From Pantoea piersonii (GTDB lineage: Bacteria; Pseudomonadota; Gammaproteobacteria; Enterobacterales; Enterobacteriaceae), in assembly GCF_003612015.1 (NCBI RefSeq), contig NZ_RARB01000005.1:1-64000 (forward strand): a stretch of DNA of 64,000 nucleotides, in the 5' to 3' direction. The notes beneath the pieces were generated by a model. It was not told where the DNA came from and did not search any database. It worked only from the letters and a program-made list of their open reading frames with translations. Numbering within the stretch: the stretch's first letter is position 1; every line of letters starts with the position of its first letter. The position numbers were made by a program, and so were the translations under genes. Shown here one piece after another: positions 1-7,713 of the stretch.

Positions 1-217
1 TCGAAAGAAAAGCGGCGATCATCACATGATTCTCGCTCAATATTCGTAACCAGTAAGCGCATACCCTGAATCACTTCAAAGTGTAATTCTCAGGGTACGA
101 ATGACTATATTTCGCTTAAAGCGGACTGTTCATTAGTGTCATACTGACGAGTACATGAAGCGGACATCGCAAATATAGAGTGCTTCAATAAGCATGCAGC
201 GGTTCATAACATAAAAT

Positions 218-934
218 CTACTTATAAAAAGCCGGAGAAAGACGCAACGAGGCCCATTGTTCAGTATCATGCCCGTAAACAACAATCGCCACATTTTCGC
301 TTTCAGCCAGGTCTGCAATTTTCTGCGTGCTCCTTCTGATGCCCGGTTCATCATCCATATCAGTGATATATATCTGTCTTGTAGCTGCATCTGCCATTGA
401 ATGATGCATAACAGCGTCGGCGGCAAGTAAAACGGTTCCTGTTTCAGGAAGTCGCACCAGAAGGGACTGGTGACCAGGAACATGCCCGCTGGTTTCAAGC
501 AATATAACTCCCGGTAAGAGCTCATAATCTCCTTCGATCAGACGATACCTGAGGGCCGGATGGTCCCAGAATCTCCGATTCGCTTTAAAGCGGGGGTGCC
601 CATTTTTGGCCAGTTCGTAATGCTTTTTTTGAATGATGAATTCTGCATTGCAGAATAAATCATGATTGCCGGAATGGTCTTCATCGAGATGAGTGCAAAT
701 GAGGTAGTGGATATCGGCTGGATACATGCCGATAGCCTGAAGCCGGGCAGTGACTCTATCTTCAGGCCTGATTTCAACTGTAAGGCCGGGCGAATTTACT
801 GGTGTATCTACAAAGGAACGAGGCCAGCCAGTATCAACCAGGATATTTATTCCGTTATCTGTCTGAATCAAATAGCCAGGTACAGGTATATTGCCCGGCT
901 GCATAGTACCCAGGTAAAGCATATAGAGGCGCAT
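218..934 (-). CDS. MBL-fold N-acyl homoserine lactonase-like hydrolase
   Basis: This 238-residue metallo-beta-lactamase-fold hydrolase resembles the AttM/AiiA group, which opens the lactone ring of acyl-homoserine lactone signals in the cytoplasm. The metal motif reads THLDEDH, so the usual HxHxDH has Asp at the second His position; I recall this variant from a subgroup annotated as lactonases. Further ligands are a His in SGHVPGH, the Asp in AADAVMHH and the His in YGHD. An upstream TTG in frame would add 11 residues, but the ATG at 934 gives the family-like start MRLYMLYLG. It is divergent from a VOC gene across a palindrome-rich spacer. The fold is secure and the substrate is inferred. Confidence 0.8.
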   Translation of the reverse strand: MRLYMLYLGTMQPGNIPVPGYLIQTDNGINILVDTGWPRSFVDTPVNSPGLTVEIRPEDRVTARLQAIGMYPADIHYLICTHLDEDHSGNHDLFCNAEFIIQKKHYELAKNGHPRFKANRRFWDHPALRYRLIEGDYELLPGVILLETSGHVPGHQSLLVRLPETGTVLLAADAVMHHSMADAATRQIYITDMDDEPGIRRSTQKIADLAESENVAIVVYGHDTEQWASLRLSPAFYK

Positions 935-1037
935 GTGATGTTCTCTTATTTTTAACGATATGTTCAAAATAGAAGAGAAAATCCCTGAATGGGGAAAATT
1001 CGATTATTCTTCCAGACAGACTGCATCGTCATTTTCG

Positions 1038-1108
1038 CTATTGCCTCAGTGAGGCAATAGACGGTGACTAAGGCTCTTTTGTGATAAAAGAGATAGCTGA
1101 ACAGCTAT
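1038..1108. promoter_or_regulatory. three consecutive inverted repeats in divergent promoter region
   Basis: Three palindromes follow one another: 1038-1060 (11-bp arms CTATTGCCTCA, one central base), 1074-1092 (arms CTCTTTT, 5-base spacer) and 1093-1108 (arms ATAGCTG, 2-base spacer). They lie between the lactonase and VOC genes, just upstream of the VOC ribosome binding site (GGAG at 1122). They could be operators for a dimeric regulator or hairpins in the VOC leader. No regulator gene is adjacent in the window. Confidence 0.6.
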
Positions 1109-1132
1109 GCCTGAAACCTGACGGAGCAGAGA

Positions 1133-1534
1133 ATGAGAACGCAGAAGCGATGCATGGGATATGTGGCCGTAGTAGTTGATGACTACGATCGGGCTATTGA
1201 GTATTACACGGAAAAGCTGGGCTTTACCCTCGTTGAGGATACGCCGCAGCCAGGGAAACGCTGGGTAGTAGTTACACCAAACCCGACAAGCGACTGCAAC
1301 ATTCTTCTGGCCCGTGCCTCAAACGAGAGGCAGGAGAACTTTATCGGCAATCAGTGCGGGGGGCGGGTATTCCTGTTTCTCCAGACTGATGACTTCTGGC
1401 GTGACTACAATGCTATGAAAGCAAAAGGAGTAGAGTTTTGTCAGGAGCCACGCGAAGAGGCGTACGGTACGGTCGTTGTATTTAATGACCTCTACGGCAA
1501 CCGCTGGGATCTTTACCAGAACAAGCAGAGCTAA
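1133..1534 (+). CDS. VOC family (glyoxalase/bleomycin resistance-like) protein
   Basis: The product has 133 residues and one VOC beta-alpha-beta-beta-beta fold. The pattern VAVVVDDYDRAIEYYTEKLGFTL at the N-terminus and FNDLYGNRWDLYQ at the C-terminus is characteristic of the superfamily. VOC proteins include metal-dependent lyases, dioxygenases and drug-binding resistance proteins. The first-strand His that often binds metal is not evident here, so activity cannot be assigned. A GGAG ribosome binding site precedes the ATG. It is a single gene, divergent from the lactonase. Family assignment is firm and function is unknown. Confidence 0.8.
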   Translation: MRTQKRCMGYVAVVVDDYDRAIEYYTEKLGFTLVEDTPQPGKRWVVVTPNPTSDCNILLARASNERQENFIGNQCGGRVFLFLQTDDFWRDYNAMKAKGVEFCQEPREEAYGTVVVFNDLYGNRWDLYQNKQS

Positions 1535-1580
1535 GCCTTTTTATCGGCTACGCCTTAAAAGTGGAGCATCCGCGCTCAAC

Positions 1581-1602
1581 GGCGGAGCATACCCGCTCCG
1601 CC
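1581..1602. repeat. 8-bp stem-loop in the 1535-1881 intergenic region
   Basis: GGCGGAGC at 1581-1588 pairs with GCTCCGCC at 1595-1602 around a 6-base loop. A related half-unit (GGAGCATCCGCGCTC) lies just before it at about 1563-1577. No T-run follows, so it is not a clear intrinsic terminator; it may stabilise the 3' end of the VOC message or be a REP-like element. The rest of this 347-bp gap holds only the promoter of the next gene. Confidence 0.45.
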
Positions 1603-1803
1603 TACGAATGACAGAGGGCCGCCAGGACATTAAGTCTTTAAATGCTGATTAGCGCATTTTTAATACAGCGCCAGGCTCTCTGTTCTTTTCATACGGTTTC
1701 AGGGCAACACAGCGCCCGTCGCTCATGTTTATTACTTACCTTTCCGCTGACCCACAAATAACGGGCAGAGCCAGAACGCAATTTTTTCAATACATTCATC
1801 CTG

Positions 1804-1834
1804 CTTAATCTTTGCTTAAGAATATTCCGATAAT
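1804..1834 (+). promoter_or_regulatory. PmrA/BasR-box-like site with -10 element
   Basis: CTTAAT (1804-1809), 5 bases, then CTTAAG (1815-1820) matches the PmrA (BasR) consensus YTTAAK-N5-YTTAAK. A -10-like GATAAT lies at 1829-1834, so the box overlaps the place of a -35 element, as in activated promoters. The downstream gene is the four-repeat membrane protein at 1882. The match is seen directly; PmrA control is inferred. Confidence 0.45.
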
Positions 1835-1881
1835 GTGCAATCTGCGTTAGCCCATTTCGGGCTTTTCCGGAGCCTACCACT

Positions 1882-2658
1882 ATGCAAAATAAGAGCACAG
1901 ACTCGCTGTCCCTGAGTAAAGTCCCGGCTGTTACCCTTACGTTCTGGTTAATCAAAATCGCTGCAACTACGCTGGGTGAAACCGGCGGCGATGCGGTGAC
2001 CATGTCGATGAATCTGGGATACCTTACCGGCACACTGATTTTCGCCATTATCTTTTTAGCCGCTGTCGTAGTGCAGATTAAAAGCCATAACTTTAATAAA
2101 TGGATCTACTGGTTTACTGTGGTTGCCACTACCACCGTCGGCACCACGCTGGCGGATTTTGCCGATCGTTCATTAGGGGTAGGTTATCTGGGCGGTACGC
2201 TGCTGCTGAGCACGCTACTGATGCTCTCTCTGTTTATCTGGCGCATTGCCTGCGGCACCATCGCGGTGAGTTCTGTGAACAATGGTGTAACGGAAATCTT
2301 CTACTGGATCACCATTATGTTTTCACAAACGCTGGGTACTGCATTAGGTGACTGGACCGCAGACAGCGAAGGACTGGGCTATGACGGCGGAATTTTGCTG
2401 TTTGTTGGCGCCCTGACTATTATCTGGGCCGTCAGCCGCTTTACTTCATTTTCACGTACTGCGCTCTTCTGGGCCGCCTTTATTTTAACCCGCCCACTGG
2501 GCGCGGTAGTCGGCGATTTTCTGGACAAGCCCATTGCAGCAGGCGGACTTGCGCTGAGCCGCTACAGCGCCTCACTGACTCTGGCGCTGGCTATCATTGC
2601 TTTTCTCTGGCTGCTGCCACAGCGTCCGGCAATGAAAACCGCGACGGCAGATTCATAA
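1882..2658 (+). CDS. four-repeat integral membrane protein (COG4705-like)
   Basis: This 258-residue, very hydrophobic protein is built from four copies of a unit of about 60 residues. Each copy has a membrane segment ending in a conserved G-E/D motif: TLGETGGDAVT, TVGTTLADFAD, TLGTALGDWTAD and PLGAVVGDFLDK, followed in most copies by G-Y-x-G-G and a second membrane segment. About eight transmembrane helices are expected. Acidic residues repeated inside membrane segments suggest ion or metal binding, but this is inference; the COG4705 family is uncharacterised as far as I know. It is monocistronic, with a PmrA-box-like site upstream and a strong terminator downstream. Confidence 0.7.
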   Translation: MQNKSTDSLSLSKVPAVTLTFWLIKIAATTLGETGGDAVTMSMNLGYLTGTLIFAIIFLAAVVVQIKSHNFNKWIYWFTVVATTTVGTTLADFADRSLGVGYLGGTLLLSTLLMLSLFIWRIACGTIAVSSVNNGVTEIFYWITIMFSQTLGTALGDWTADSEGLGYDGGILLFVGALTIIWAVSRFTSFSRTALFWAAFILTRPLGAVVGDFLDKPIAAGGLALSRYSASLTLALAIIAFLWLLPQRPAMKTATADS

Positions 2659-2701
2659 AAAGCGCCAGCGGCAGATGTGCAGCTATAAAAAAATTTAAAG
2701 G

Positions 2702-2724
2702 GCCGCCAGCGATGGCGGCTTTTA
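2702..2724. terminator. bidirectional intrinsic terminator
   Basis: A 6-bp GC stem (2702-2707 with 2714-2719, loop AGCGAT) is followed by a T-run and preceded by an A-run. It can end the membrane protein gene on the plus strand and the GNAT gene on the minus strand. Confidence 0.8.
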
Positions 2725-2748
2725 TTTTAGTCTGTGGTTAAAGCAGAA

Positions 2749-3267
2749 TTACTCTGGCGACGTGCTGTCGCCTTCACCAAGCTCACGCTGCATAAAGTGA
2801 GTATCCAGCCAGCGGCCATGCTTAAATCCTACTGCTTTTAGCACGCCGGTTTCGTGAAAGCCGAGCGCGCGATGCAGCCCAATCGACGCCTGGTTGCTGT
2901 TACCTGCGATCACGGCAACGATCTGACGAAACCCGCGCGCTTCGGCGAGACGGATCGCTTCCGTTAAAAGCGCACGGCCTGCGCCGCGACCGATGCATTC
3001 AGGATCGAGATAAATAGAATCTTCCAGCGTAAAACGGTAGGCGTAACGCGGTCGATAGGGCGCAAGATAGCAGTACCCAATCACTTCATTCTCTTCCAGC
3101 GCCACCAGCCAGATCCCGCCTTTTTCCAGCAGCGTGCTTAACCGGTTTTGCATCTCTTCGACGTCGGGCGGCTCGGTTTCAAAGGTGGCGCTGCCGTGAA
3201 GAACATGCCAGGCGTAAATATGCTGAATAGCGGGAACATGGTGGGCTGTGGCGGGAATGATGTGCAT
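2749..3267 (-). CDS. GNAT N-acetyltransferase, MnaT/PAT-like
   Basis: This 172-residue GCN5-related acetyltransferase resembles the phosphinothricin/L-amino acid N-acetyltransferase group (E. coli MnaT). The N-terminus has IYAWHVLHGSATFETEPP; the acetyl-CoA loop is visible as CIGRGAGRALLTEAI at about residues 90-104, followed by NQASIGLHRALGFHETG. Such enzymes acetylate methionine sulfoximine, phosphinothricin or amino acids in the cytoplasm. GAGGGTGCT precedes the ATG. It stands alone, converging on the membrane protein gene. Family is clear and substrate is inferred. Confidence 0.8.
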   Translation of the reverse strand: MHIIPATAHHVPAIQHIYAWHVLHGSATFETEPPDVEEMQNRLSTLLEKGGIWLVALEENEVIGYCYLAPYRPRYAYRFTLEDSIYLDPECIGRGAGRALLTEAIRLAEARGFRQIVAVIAGNSNQASIGLHRALGFHETGVLKAVGFKHGRWLDTHFMQRELGEGDSTSPE

Positions 3268-3355
3268 AGCACCCTCGAAATCGACCTTGATTGCGCCATA
3301 TTACACCTGCGACAGCTTGCTGACAGCAGAGCGGGTCAGAGGAAAAAGTGATGGC

Positions 3356-3901
3356 TCAGCTGTGCTCCATCACCAGCACCGCCAGCGTATCCGGCTCCAG
3401 CGCGCGAAAGATATGTTCTTCATCGCCGGCGTAACAGATGTAATCGCCGGGATACAGTTCGACAGGCGACGTTTTTGGTCCGACCAGTGCGCGGCCCTGC
3501 GTAACGATCAGGTGTTCGATGGTGCCGGGCGAGTGCGGCTGTGAGCTACGCTCGCTGCCAGGCTGCGTATTGAGCAGATAGATATCGCGCCGCGCGCCAG
3601 GCGGGCAGGTCGCCAGCAGTACGGCCTGGTAGTCCGCCAGCTCCGCCGTAACGGTCGGCCCTTCGCCGCGGCGGATAATCTGCATCCGCTTCTCTTCCGG
3701 CTCCATCAGGCGCGCAAACGGAATATTCAACGCGACGCACAGCGCCCAGAGCGTTTCTATGCCGGGATTGCCATTGCCTGCTTCCAGCTGTGAGAGCGTA
3801 GACTTTGCAATACCGGCGCGTCGGGCAACTTCAGCCAGTGAAAGGCCGGCGCGCTGACGCTCACGCACCAGGCTATTGGCAATAATTGTGATCGGGGTCA
3901 C
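3356..3901 (-). CDS. XRE-family regulator with C-terminal cupin domain
   Basis: The product is a 181-residue DNA-binding protein. An XRE helix-turn-helix lies at about residues 10-62 (RERQRAGLSLAEVARRAGIAKSTLSQLEAGNGNPG), followed by a cupin sensor domain with the barrel motif ELYPGDYICYAGDEEH. I chose the GTG at 3901 because AGGAG sits 5 bases before it; an upstream ATG at 3940 is in frame but would place the operator-like palindrome at 3923-3937 inside codons 2-6. The gene is divergent from azlCD, a frequent arrangement in which the regulator controls the exporter and itself. The effector is probably an amino acid or derivative, by inference. Confidence 0.85.
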   Translation of the reverse strand: MTPITIIANSLVRERQRAGLSLAEVARRAGIAKSTLSQLEAGNGNPGIETLWALCVALNIPFARLMEPEEKRMQIIRRGEGPTVTAELADYQAVLLATCPPGARRDIYLLNTQPGSERSSQPHSPGTIEHLIVTQGRALVGPKTSPVELYPGDYICYAGDEEHIFRALEPDTLAVLVMEHS

Positions 3902-3922
3902 GTTCACTCCTGTTTCCTGAAT

Positions 3923-3990
3923 CGAACGAATCGTTCGCATTGTAAAACGATCCTGCAGCGTTCATTATAATGGAAAACTCGTTCGTTATA
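3923..3990. promoter_or_regulatory. azlCD/XRE-cupin divergent promoter and operators
   Basis: A palindrome with arms CGAACGA and TCGTTCG (3923-3937, one central base) and a second TCGTTCG copy at 3979-3985 flank a -10-like TATAAT at 3966-3971 that reads toward azlC. On the minus strand TACAAT (complement of 3942-3947 region) can serve the regulator gene. The shared half-site makes autoregulation plus repression of azlCD likely. Confidence 0.55.
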
Positions 3991-4003
3991 AGAAGGATTT
4001 GTT

Positions 4004-4669
4004 ATGCAGATGCGTCGCATCCCGTTAAGCCGGGAAGTGATTAAAGCCATTATTCTGGTCTGTCTGGCCGATGGCATTGTCGGCTTATCCTACGGCTCGC
4101 TGGCCAGTGCTGACGGGTTCCCGCTCTGGGTGCCGGTGGCGCTGTCGACGCTGGTCATGGCGGGCGCTTCGGAATTTCTCTTTATCGGCATTGTGGCGGG
4201 CGGCGGCAGCCCCATCACCGCAGCGCTGGCGGGGCTGCTGGTGAATGCGCGCCACCTGCCGTTCGGCATAGCGGTCAAAGATCTGGTGGGGGCAGGCGCG
4301 CGCGGTCTGTTCGGCTGCCACATTATGAATGACGAAAGCGTGGTATTTGGCATTTCTCAGTCAACGCTGGCGCAGCGCCGAAGCGCATTCTGGCTGTGCG
4401 GTCTTGGTATTGCATTGATCTGGCCGTTTACGGTTATTACTGGCGCCGCCATCGGTCAGTTGATTCCCAATGTCTCTGCCATCGGCCTTGACGCCGTTTT
4501 TCCAGCTATTTTGATTGCGCTGATCTTCCCGGCGCTGCGTCAACGCCGGACGCTGATCCCGGCGACAGGCGGCGCGCTGCTGTCGATAGCGGCGACGCCC
4601 TTTGTTCCGGCGGGCATGCCGGTGCTCTTTTCACTGCTGGGATTACTGACGTGGAGGATGCGCAAATGA
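4004..4669 (+). CDS. azlC: AzlC family branched-chain amino acid exporter, large subunit
   Basis: The 221-residue inner-membrane protein belongs to the AzlC/YgaZ family, the large subunit of two-component branched-chain amino acid exporters (YgaZH exports L-valine in E. coli). Typical features are the early motif DGIVGLSYGSLA, the segment LLVNARHLPFGIAVKD and about five hydrophobic helices. It overlaps azlD by ATGA, indicating translational coupling. AAGAAGGA precedes the ATG. The adjacent XRE-cupin regulator and its repeated operator probably control the pair. The exact substrate is inferred from the family. Confidence 0.88.
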   Translation: MQMRRIPLSREVIKAIILVCLADGIVGLSYGSLASADGFPLWVPVALSTLVMAGASEFLFIGIVAGGGSPITAALAGLLVNARHLPFGIAVKDLVGAGARGLFGCHIMNDESVVFGISQSTLAQRRSAFWLCGLGIALIWPFTVITGAAIGQLIPNVSAIGLDAVFPAILIALIFPALRQRRTLIPATGGALLSIAATPFVPAGMPVLFSLLGLLTWRMRK

Positions 4670-4989
4670 GTCATCAGGCGCTGATTATTGCGGGTATCGC
4701 GCTGCTGGCGTCGGGGACTTATCTGATCCGACTGGCAGGCGTTAAGCTCGGCAATCGGTTGCCGATCGCCGAACGGACGCAAACCATGCTGTCGGATGCG
4801 GCGACGATACTGTTGCTGGCGGTCGCGTCGACCAGCACGCTGTTTGAAGGCCCCCATTTTGCCGGCATGGCACGCGTGCTGGGCGTGGCTTTCGCTGTTT
4901 TTCTCGCCTGGCGTAAAGCCCCGCTTATCGCCGTTATCATCGGCGCGGCCCTGATGACAGCCGCGTTACGCTACTTCGGCGTGCCCTGA
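4666..4989 (+). CDS. azlD: AzlD family exporter small subunit
   Basis: A 107-residue membrane protein of the AzlD/YgaH family, partner of AzlC. It has three to four hydrophobic segments and the family motif YLIRLAGVKLGNRLPI near the N-terminus. The start is the ATG inside the ATGA overlap with azlC; GGAGG lies 8 bases upstream within the azlC end. An in-frame GTG at 4651 would overlap the ribosome binding site and is less likely. The 3' end overlaps the convergent GNAT gene by 19 bases. Confidence 0.88.
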   Translation: MSHQALIIAGIALLASGTYLIRLAGVKLGNRLPIAERTQTMLSDAATILLLAVASTSTLFEGPHFAGMARVLGVAFAVFLAWRKAPLIAVIIGAALMTAALRYFGVP

Positions 4990-5516
4990 GCGGCGCGCCA
5001 TTGCGCCAGCGTGATTTGAAAAGTCAGGCTGGCGGGCGCATCGGGCACATCGTAAACGTGCCCGTTTACCGCAAACCCCGCTTTTTCCAGTACGCGCTGC
5101 GAGGCGAGATGGTCTGGCCGCACCGCGGCGTCTATCACTTCTAAACCGCACTCTTCAAAGCCATAACGCACCATAGTGCGCGTAAATTCCGTTGCCAGGC
5201 CTTGCCCCCAGGCGTGCGTCGCCAGCCGATAACCCAGATTATTAACCGGTTTGCCGCCAAATTCGCGCAAGCTAAAACCGCCAAAGCCGATAGTCTCATA
5301 CGGCGCATACCGCAGCGTCAGTGCCATATTGCCAAAGCCGTGCTGCTGCCAGTGCATAATCCAGCGCGCCAGCAGCTGCTGCGCCTCGTCCAGGTTAGCC
5401 AGCGGCCCGGCGGGATTAAAGGTATTGGTGGCCGGATCGCCATAAATACGCATCAGCATATCCCTGTCCTGCACGCTAACCGGGCGCAGGACTAATCGTT
5501 CGGAAATTAACTGCAT
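4971..5516 (-). CDS. GNAT acetyltransferase, RimJ/RimL type
   Basis: This 181-residue acetyltransferase begins with ISERLVLRPVSVQDRDMLMRIYGDPATN, the pattern of the RimJ/RimL ribosomal-protein acetyltransferase family. The acetyl-CoA loop is HAWGQGLATEFTRTMVRYGFEECGL, followed by NLGY-type and RVLEKAGFAVNG motifs. Substrates of this family range from ribosomal proteins to small amines, so no target is assigned. It is convergent with azlD, with overlapping 3' ends. AGGGTT precedes the ATG. Confidence 0.8.
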   Translation of the reverse strand: MQLISERLVLRPVSVQDRDMLMRIYGDPATNTFNPAGPLANLDEAQQLLARWIMHWQQHGFGNMALTLRYAPYETIGFGGFSLREFGGKPVNNLGYRLATHAWGQGLATEFTRTMVRYGFEECGLEVIDAAVRPDHLASQRVLEKAGFAVNGHVYDVPDAPASLTFQITLAQWRAAQGTPK

Positions 5517-5586
5517 TTTTTAACCCTGTAACGGCGATGACCGGCTGTCATCCGCACATCAGCATAGCCTGTTATAACGCGCTGCG

Positions 5587-6540
5587 TTAAGAGGCGCTGC
5601 GCTGCAGCAGCAGTTTCCCCATCACGCTGTCGCGCTCAAGAATATTCAGCCTGCGCACCAGAGGCAAAAAGCGACGATCATCGTTGGTGAGTTTGATCAG
5701 TCTGGGATGCGTAGCCGGTTCGCGAACGCAAAGCAAAAACAACGACATCTTCAGGCTGTCCCACTGGAAAACGTCCTGATAGAAGAAGGCGGAACTTTCG
5801 CACTTTTTCAGGTAGCAGCTGAAGCCGGGCTGCTCGCGCATCACGATCTGACAGAGAAAATTAATAATGATATAGCTGCCGCGATTGATGCCCTGGCGGA
5901 TTTGCGCAAAATCGCTGCGCCGGGTGATTTGCGTATAGTAGTCATCAATACCGATCTGCGTAAGCGGCATAATCAGCTCCAGCCAGCGGGTGATAAAAGC
6001 ATTGCCGGGCGGGGAGGCGAGGAACCAGGCTTCCACCACGGGAAAGGCTTTATCCACCGTAGTGCCGTCGCTGTAATAGCCGACGATATCGTAACCGCCG
6101 CGCTGATGCACCCATGAGAAATCCTGATAAACCAGCGTCGAGCTGTCTACCCAGATGCCGCCATACTCCTTCAGCAGGGCGAGGCGGATGACATCGCCTT
6201 TATGCGACATGCCAATCTGCGCGTAGTCAAAGCGCAGCCACGGCAGAAAATCTTTTACGGATTCACGATTCAGCAGATGAATCTGGTGGTCAGGATTCAT
6301 CTGCGCCATCCTGGCGTGAAACGCCTGGATAAAGTCAGGCGGGGTAATGTCGTCCCAGTACATCCAGATCACTTTCGGAACAGACGGAGCATTCACGCTG
6401 TTCTGCCGGCCAATATCCTTCACGTCGTTCTCATGCGCCTCTGAATAGGCGAGATCGGGAAAACGAAAAAGGTGAAGTTTATATAAAACATAAAGCAGAA
6501 GAAATTTCGCTGTCCTGAGATGTCGTTTCAGCTTTTCCAT
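5587..6540 (-). CDS. GT32-type capsular polysaccharide synthesis glycosyltransferase, copy 2
   Basis: This 317-residue protein matches the capsular polysaccharide synthesis/GT32 sugar transferase pattern: VIWMYWD near residue 57, HKGDVIRLALLKEYGGIWVDSST near residues 112-134, which carries the nucleotide-sugar and metal-binding region, and EAWFLASPPGNAF. A basic amphipathic or hydrophobic N-terminus (LLLYVLYKLHLF) suggests membrane association. It follows a close paralogue of identical length after 21 bases, so the two are a tandem duplication and one transcription unit. The sugar donor and acceptor are not visible, and no other polysaccharide genes are adjacent. Confidence 0.78.
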   Translation of the reverse strand: MEKLKRHLRTAKFLLLYVLYKLHLFRFPDLAYSEAHENDVKDIGRQNSVNAPSVPKVIWMYWDDITPPDFIQAFHARMAQMNPDHQIHLLNRESVKDFLPWLRFDYAQIGMSHKGDVIRLALLKEYGGIWVDSSTLVYQDFSWVHQRGGYDIVGYYSDGTTVDKAFPVVEAWFLASPPGNAFITRWLELIMPLTQIGIDDYYTQITRRSDFAQIRQGINRGSYIIINFLCQIVMREQPGFSCYLKKCESSAFFYQDVFQWDSLKMSLFLLCVREPATHPRLIKLTNDDRRFLPLVRRLNILERDSVMGKLLLQRSAS

Positions 6541-6561
6541 TTTTATTATCCTGCTTATGGA

Positions 6562-7515
6562 TTAAGAATTCTGCTGTTCCAGCATTAATTTCCCCAGGAT
6601 GCTTTCCGCATCCAGGATACGCAGTTTACGAGCCAGCGGTAAAAACTGGCGATCGCTGTTGGTCAACTTAATCAGTTTTGGATGCGTCGTCGGCTGGCGC
6701 GTACAGAGTAAAAACAATGACATCTTCAGGCAGTTCCACTTAAAGACGTTCTGATAATAGAAGGCCGAGGTTTCACACTTTTTCAGATAAAGGTTAACGC
6801 TTTCCGTTTCACGCATGGCTATCTGACAGAGATAATTTGTCGTCAAATAGCTGCCGCGCGGGATGCCCTGTTTAATGCGCTCAAAGTCTGGGCGATCTTT
6901 AATACGATTGTAATAGTCATCGACGCTGATTTTCGTCAGCGGCATGATCAGCTCCAGCCAGCGGCTGACAAAGCCATTTTCAGGCGGGGCGCACATAAAC
7001 CAGGTTTCGATCACCGGGAAACGCGCATCCTGCGTATTCGCCTCGCTGTAGTAGCCCACCATATCGTAGCCGCTGCGTTCATGCACCCAGCTAAAATCCT
7101 GATAGACCAGCGTCGAGCAGTCGACCCAGATGCCGCCGTAGCGTTTAAGCAAAGCAAGACGAATAACGTCGCTTTTATGCGCCAGTCCGATACCCTGAAA
7201 ATCAAAGTGCAGCTCAGGAAGATATTTTCTCAGGCTGTGACGGTCGAGCAGAATTATTTCATGCGCCTGATTTATCGCCTTCATTTTTTTATGGAAGGCC
7301 ATGATATGGTCAGGCGGATTTGGACTGTCCCAGAACATCCAGATTATTTTTGGGATGGTGGTTTTATCGCTGTCATGTCTGGTGAGAATATCTAATGCCT
7401 CATTCTCATCCCTGTCTGAGTAGGCGAAGTCGCTGAATTTGAATAATCTCAGGCGAAACAACGCGTAAAGGCATAAAAAGCGCACAACCCTTATCTGGTA
7501 TTTAAGGCGATCCAT
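6562..7515 (-). CDS. GT32-type capsular polysaccharide synthesis glycosyltransferase, copy 1
   Basis: This 317-residue paralogue precedes the gene at 5587 in the transcript. It shares KIIWMFWDSPNPPDHI, HKSDVIRLALLKRYGGIWVDCST and ETWFMCAPPENGF, plus the C-terminal block LKKCETSAFYYQNVFKW. The start chosen is the ATG at 7515, which gives the same length as copy 2 and has AGAGG 7 bases upstream; an in-frame upstream start would add 23 residues without support. Role by family is transfer of a sugar in surface polysaccharide synthesis. The duplication with divergence suggests different acceptors or donors, which is inference. Confidence 0.78.
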   Translation of the reverse strand: MDRLKYQIRVVRFLCLYALFRLRLFKFSDFAYSDRDENEALDILTRHDSDKTTIPKIIWMFWDSPNPPDHIMAFHKKMKAINQAHEIILLDRHSLRKYLPELHFDFQGIGLAHKSDVIRLALLKRYGGIWVDCSTLVYQDFSWVHERSGYDMVGYYSEANTQDARFPVIETWFMCAPPENGFVSRWLELIMPLTKISVDDYYNRIKDRPDFERIKQGIPRGSYLTTNYLCQIAMRETESVNLYLKKCETSAFYYQNVFKWNCLKMSLFLLCTRQPTTHPKLIKLTNSDRQFLPLARKLRILDAESILGKLMLEQQNS

Positions 7516-7713
7516 TTCACAACCTCTGATTAATGGCCTTGCTGGTGTCGGTTGAAAGGAACGTCGGCGCACGCGTGCTGACAAACGTCCGGCATCAAAA
7601 TAAATAAAACTCTGGTCGAATGCTGAAATTTAACGATCTGTGAAGTCGATTCGCAATCCCCGACCCGGTAAATCAGAGTTTAGCTATCGGCTCTTATAAG
7701 CAGGGATAAAGCA

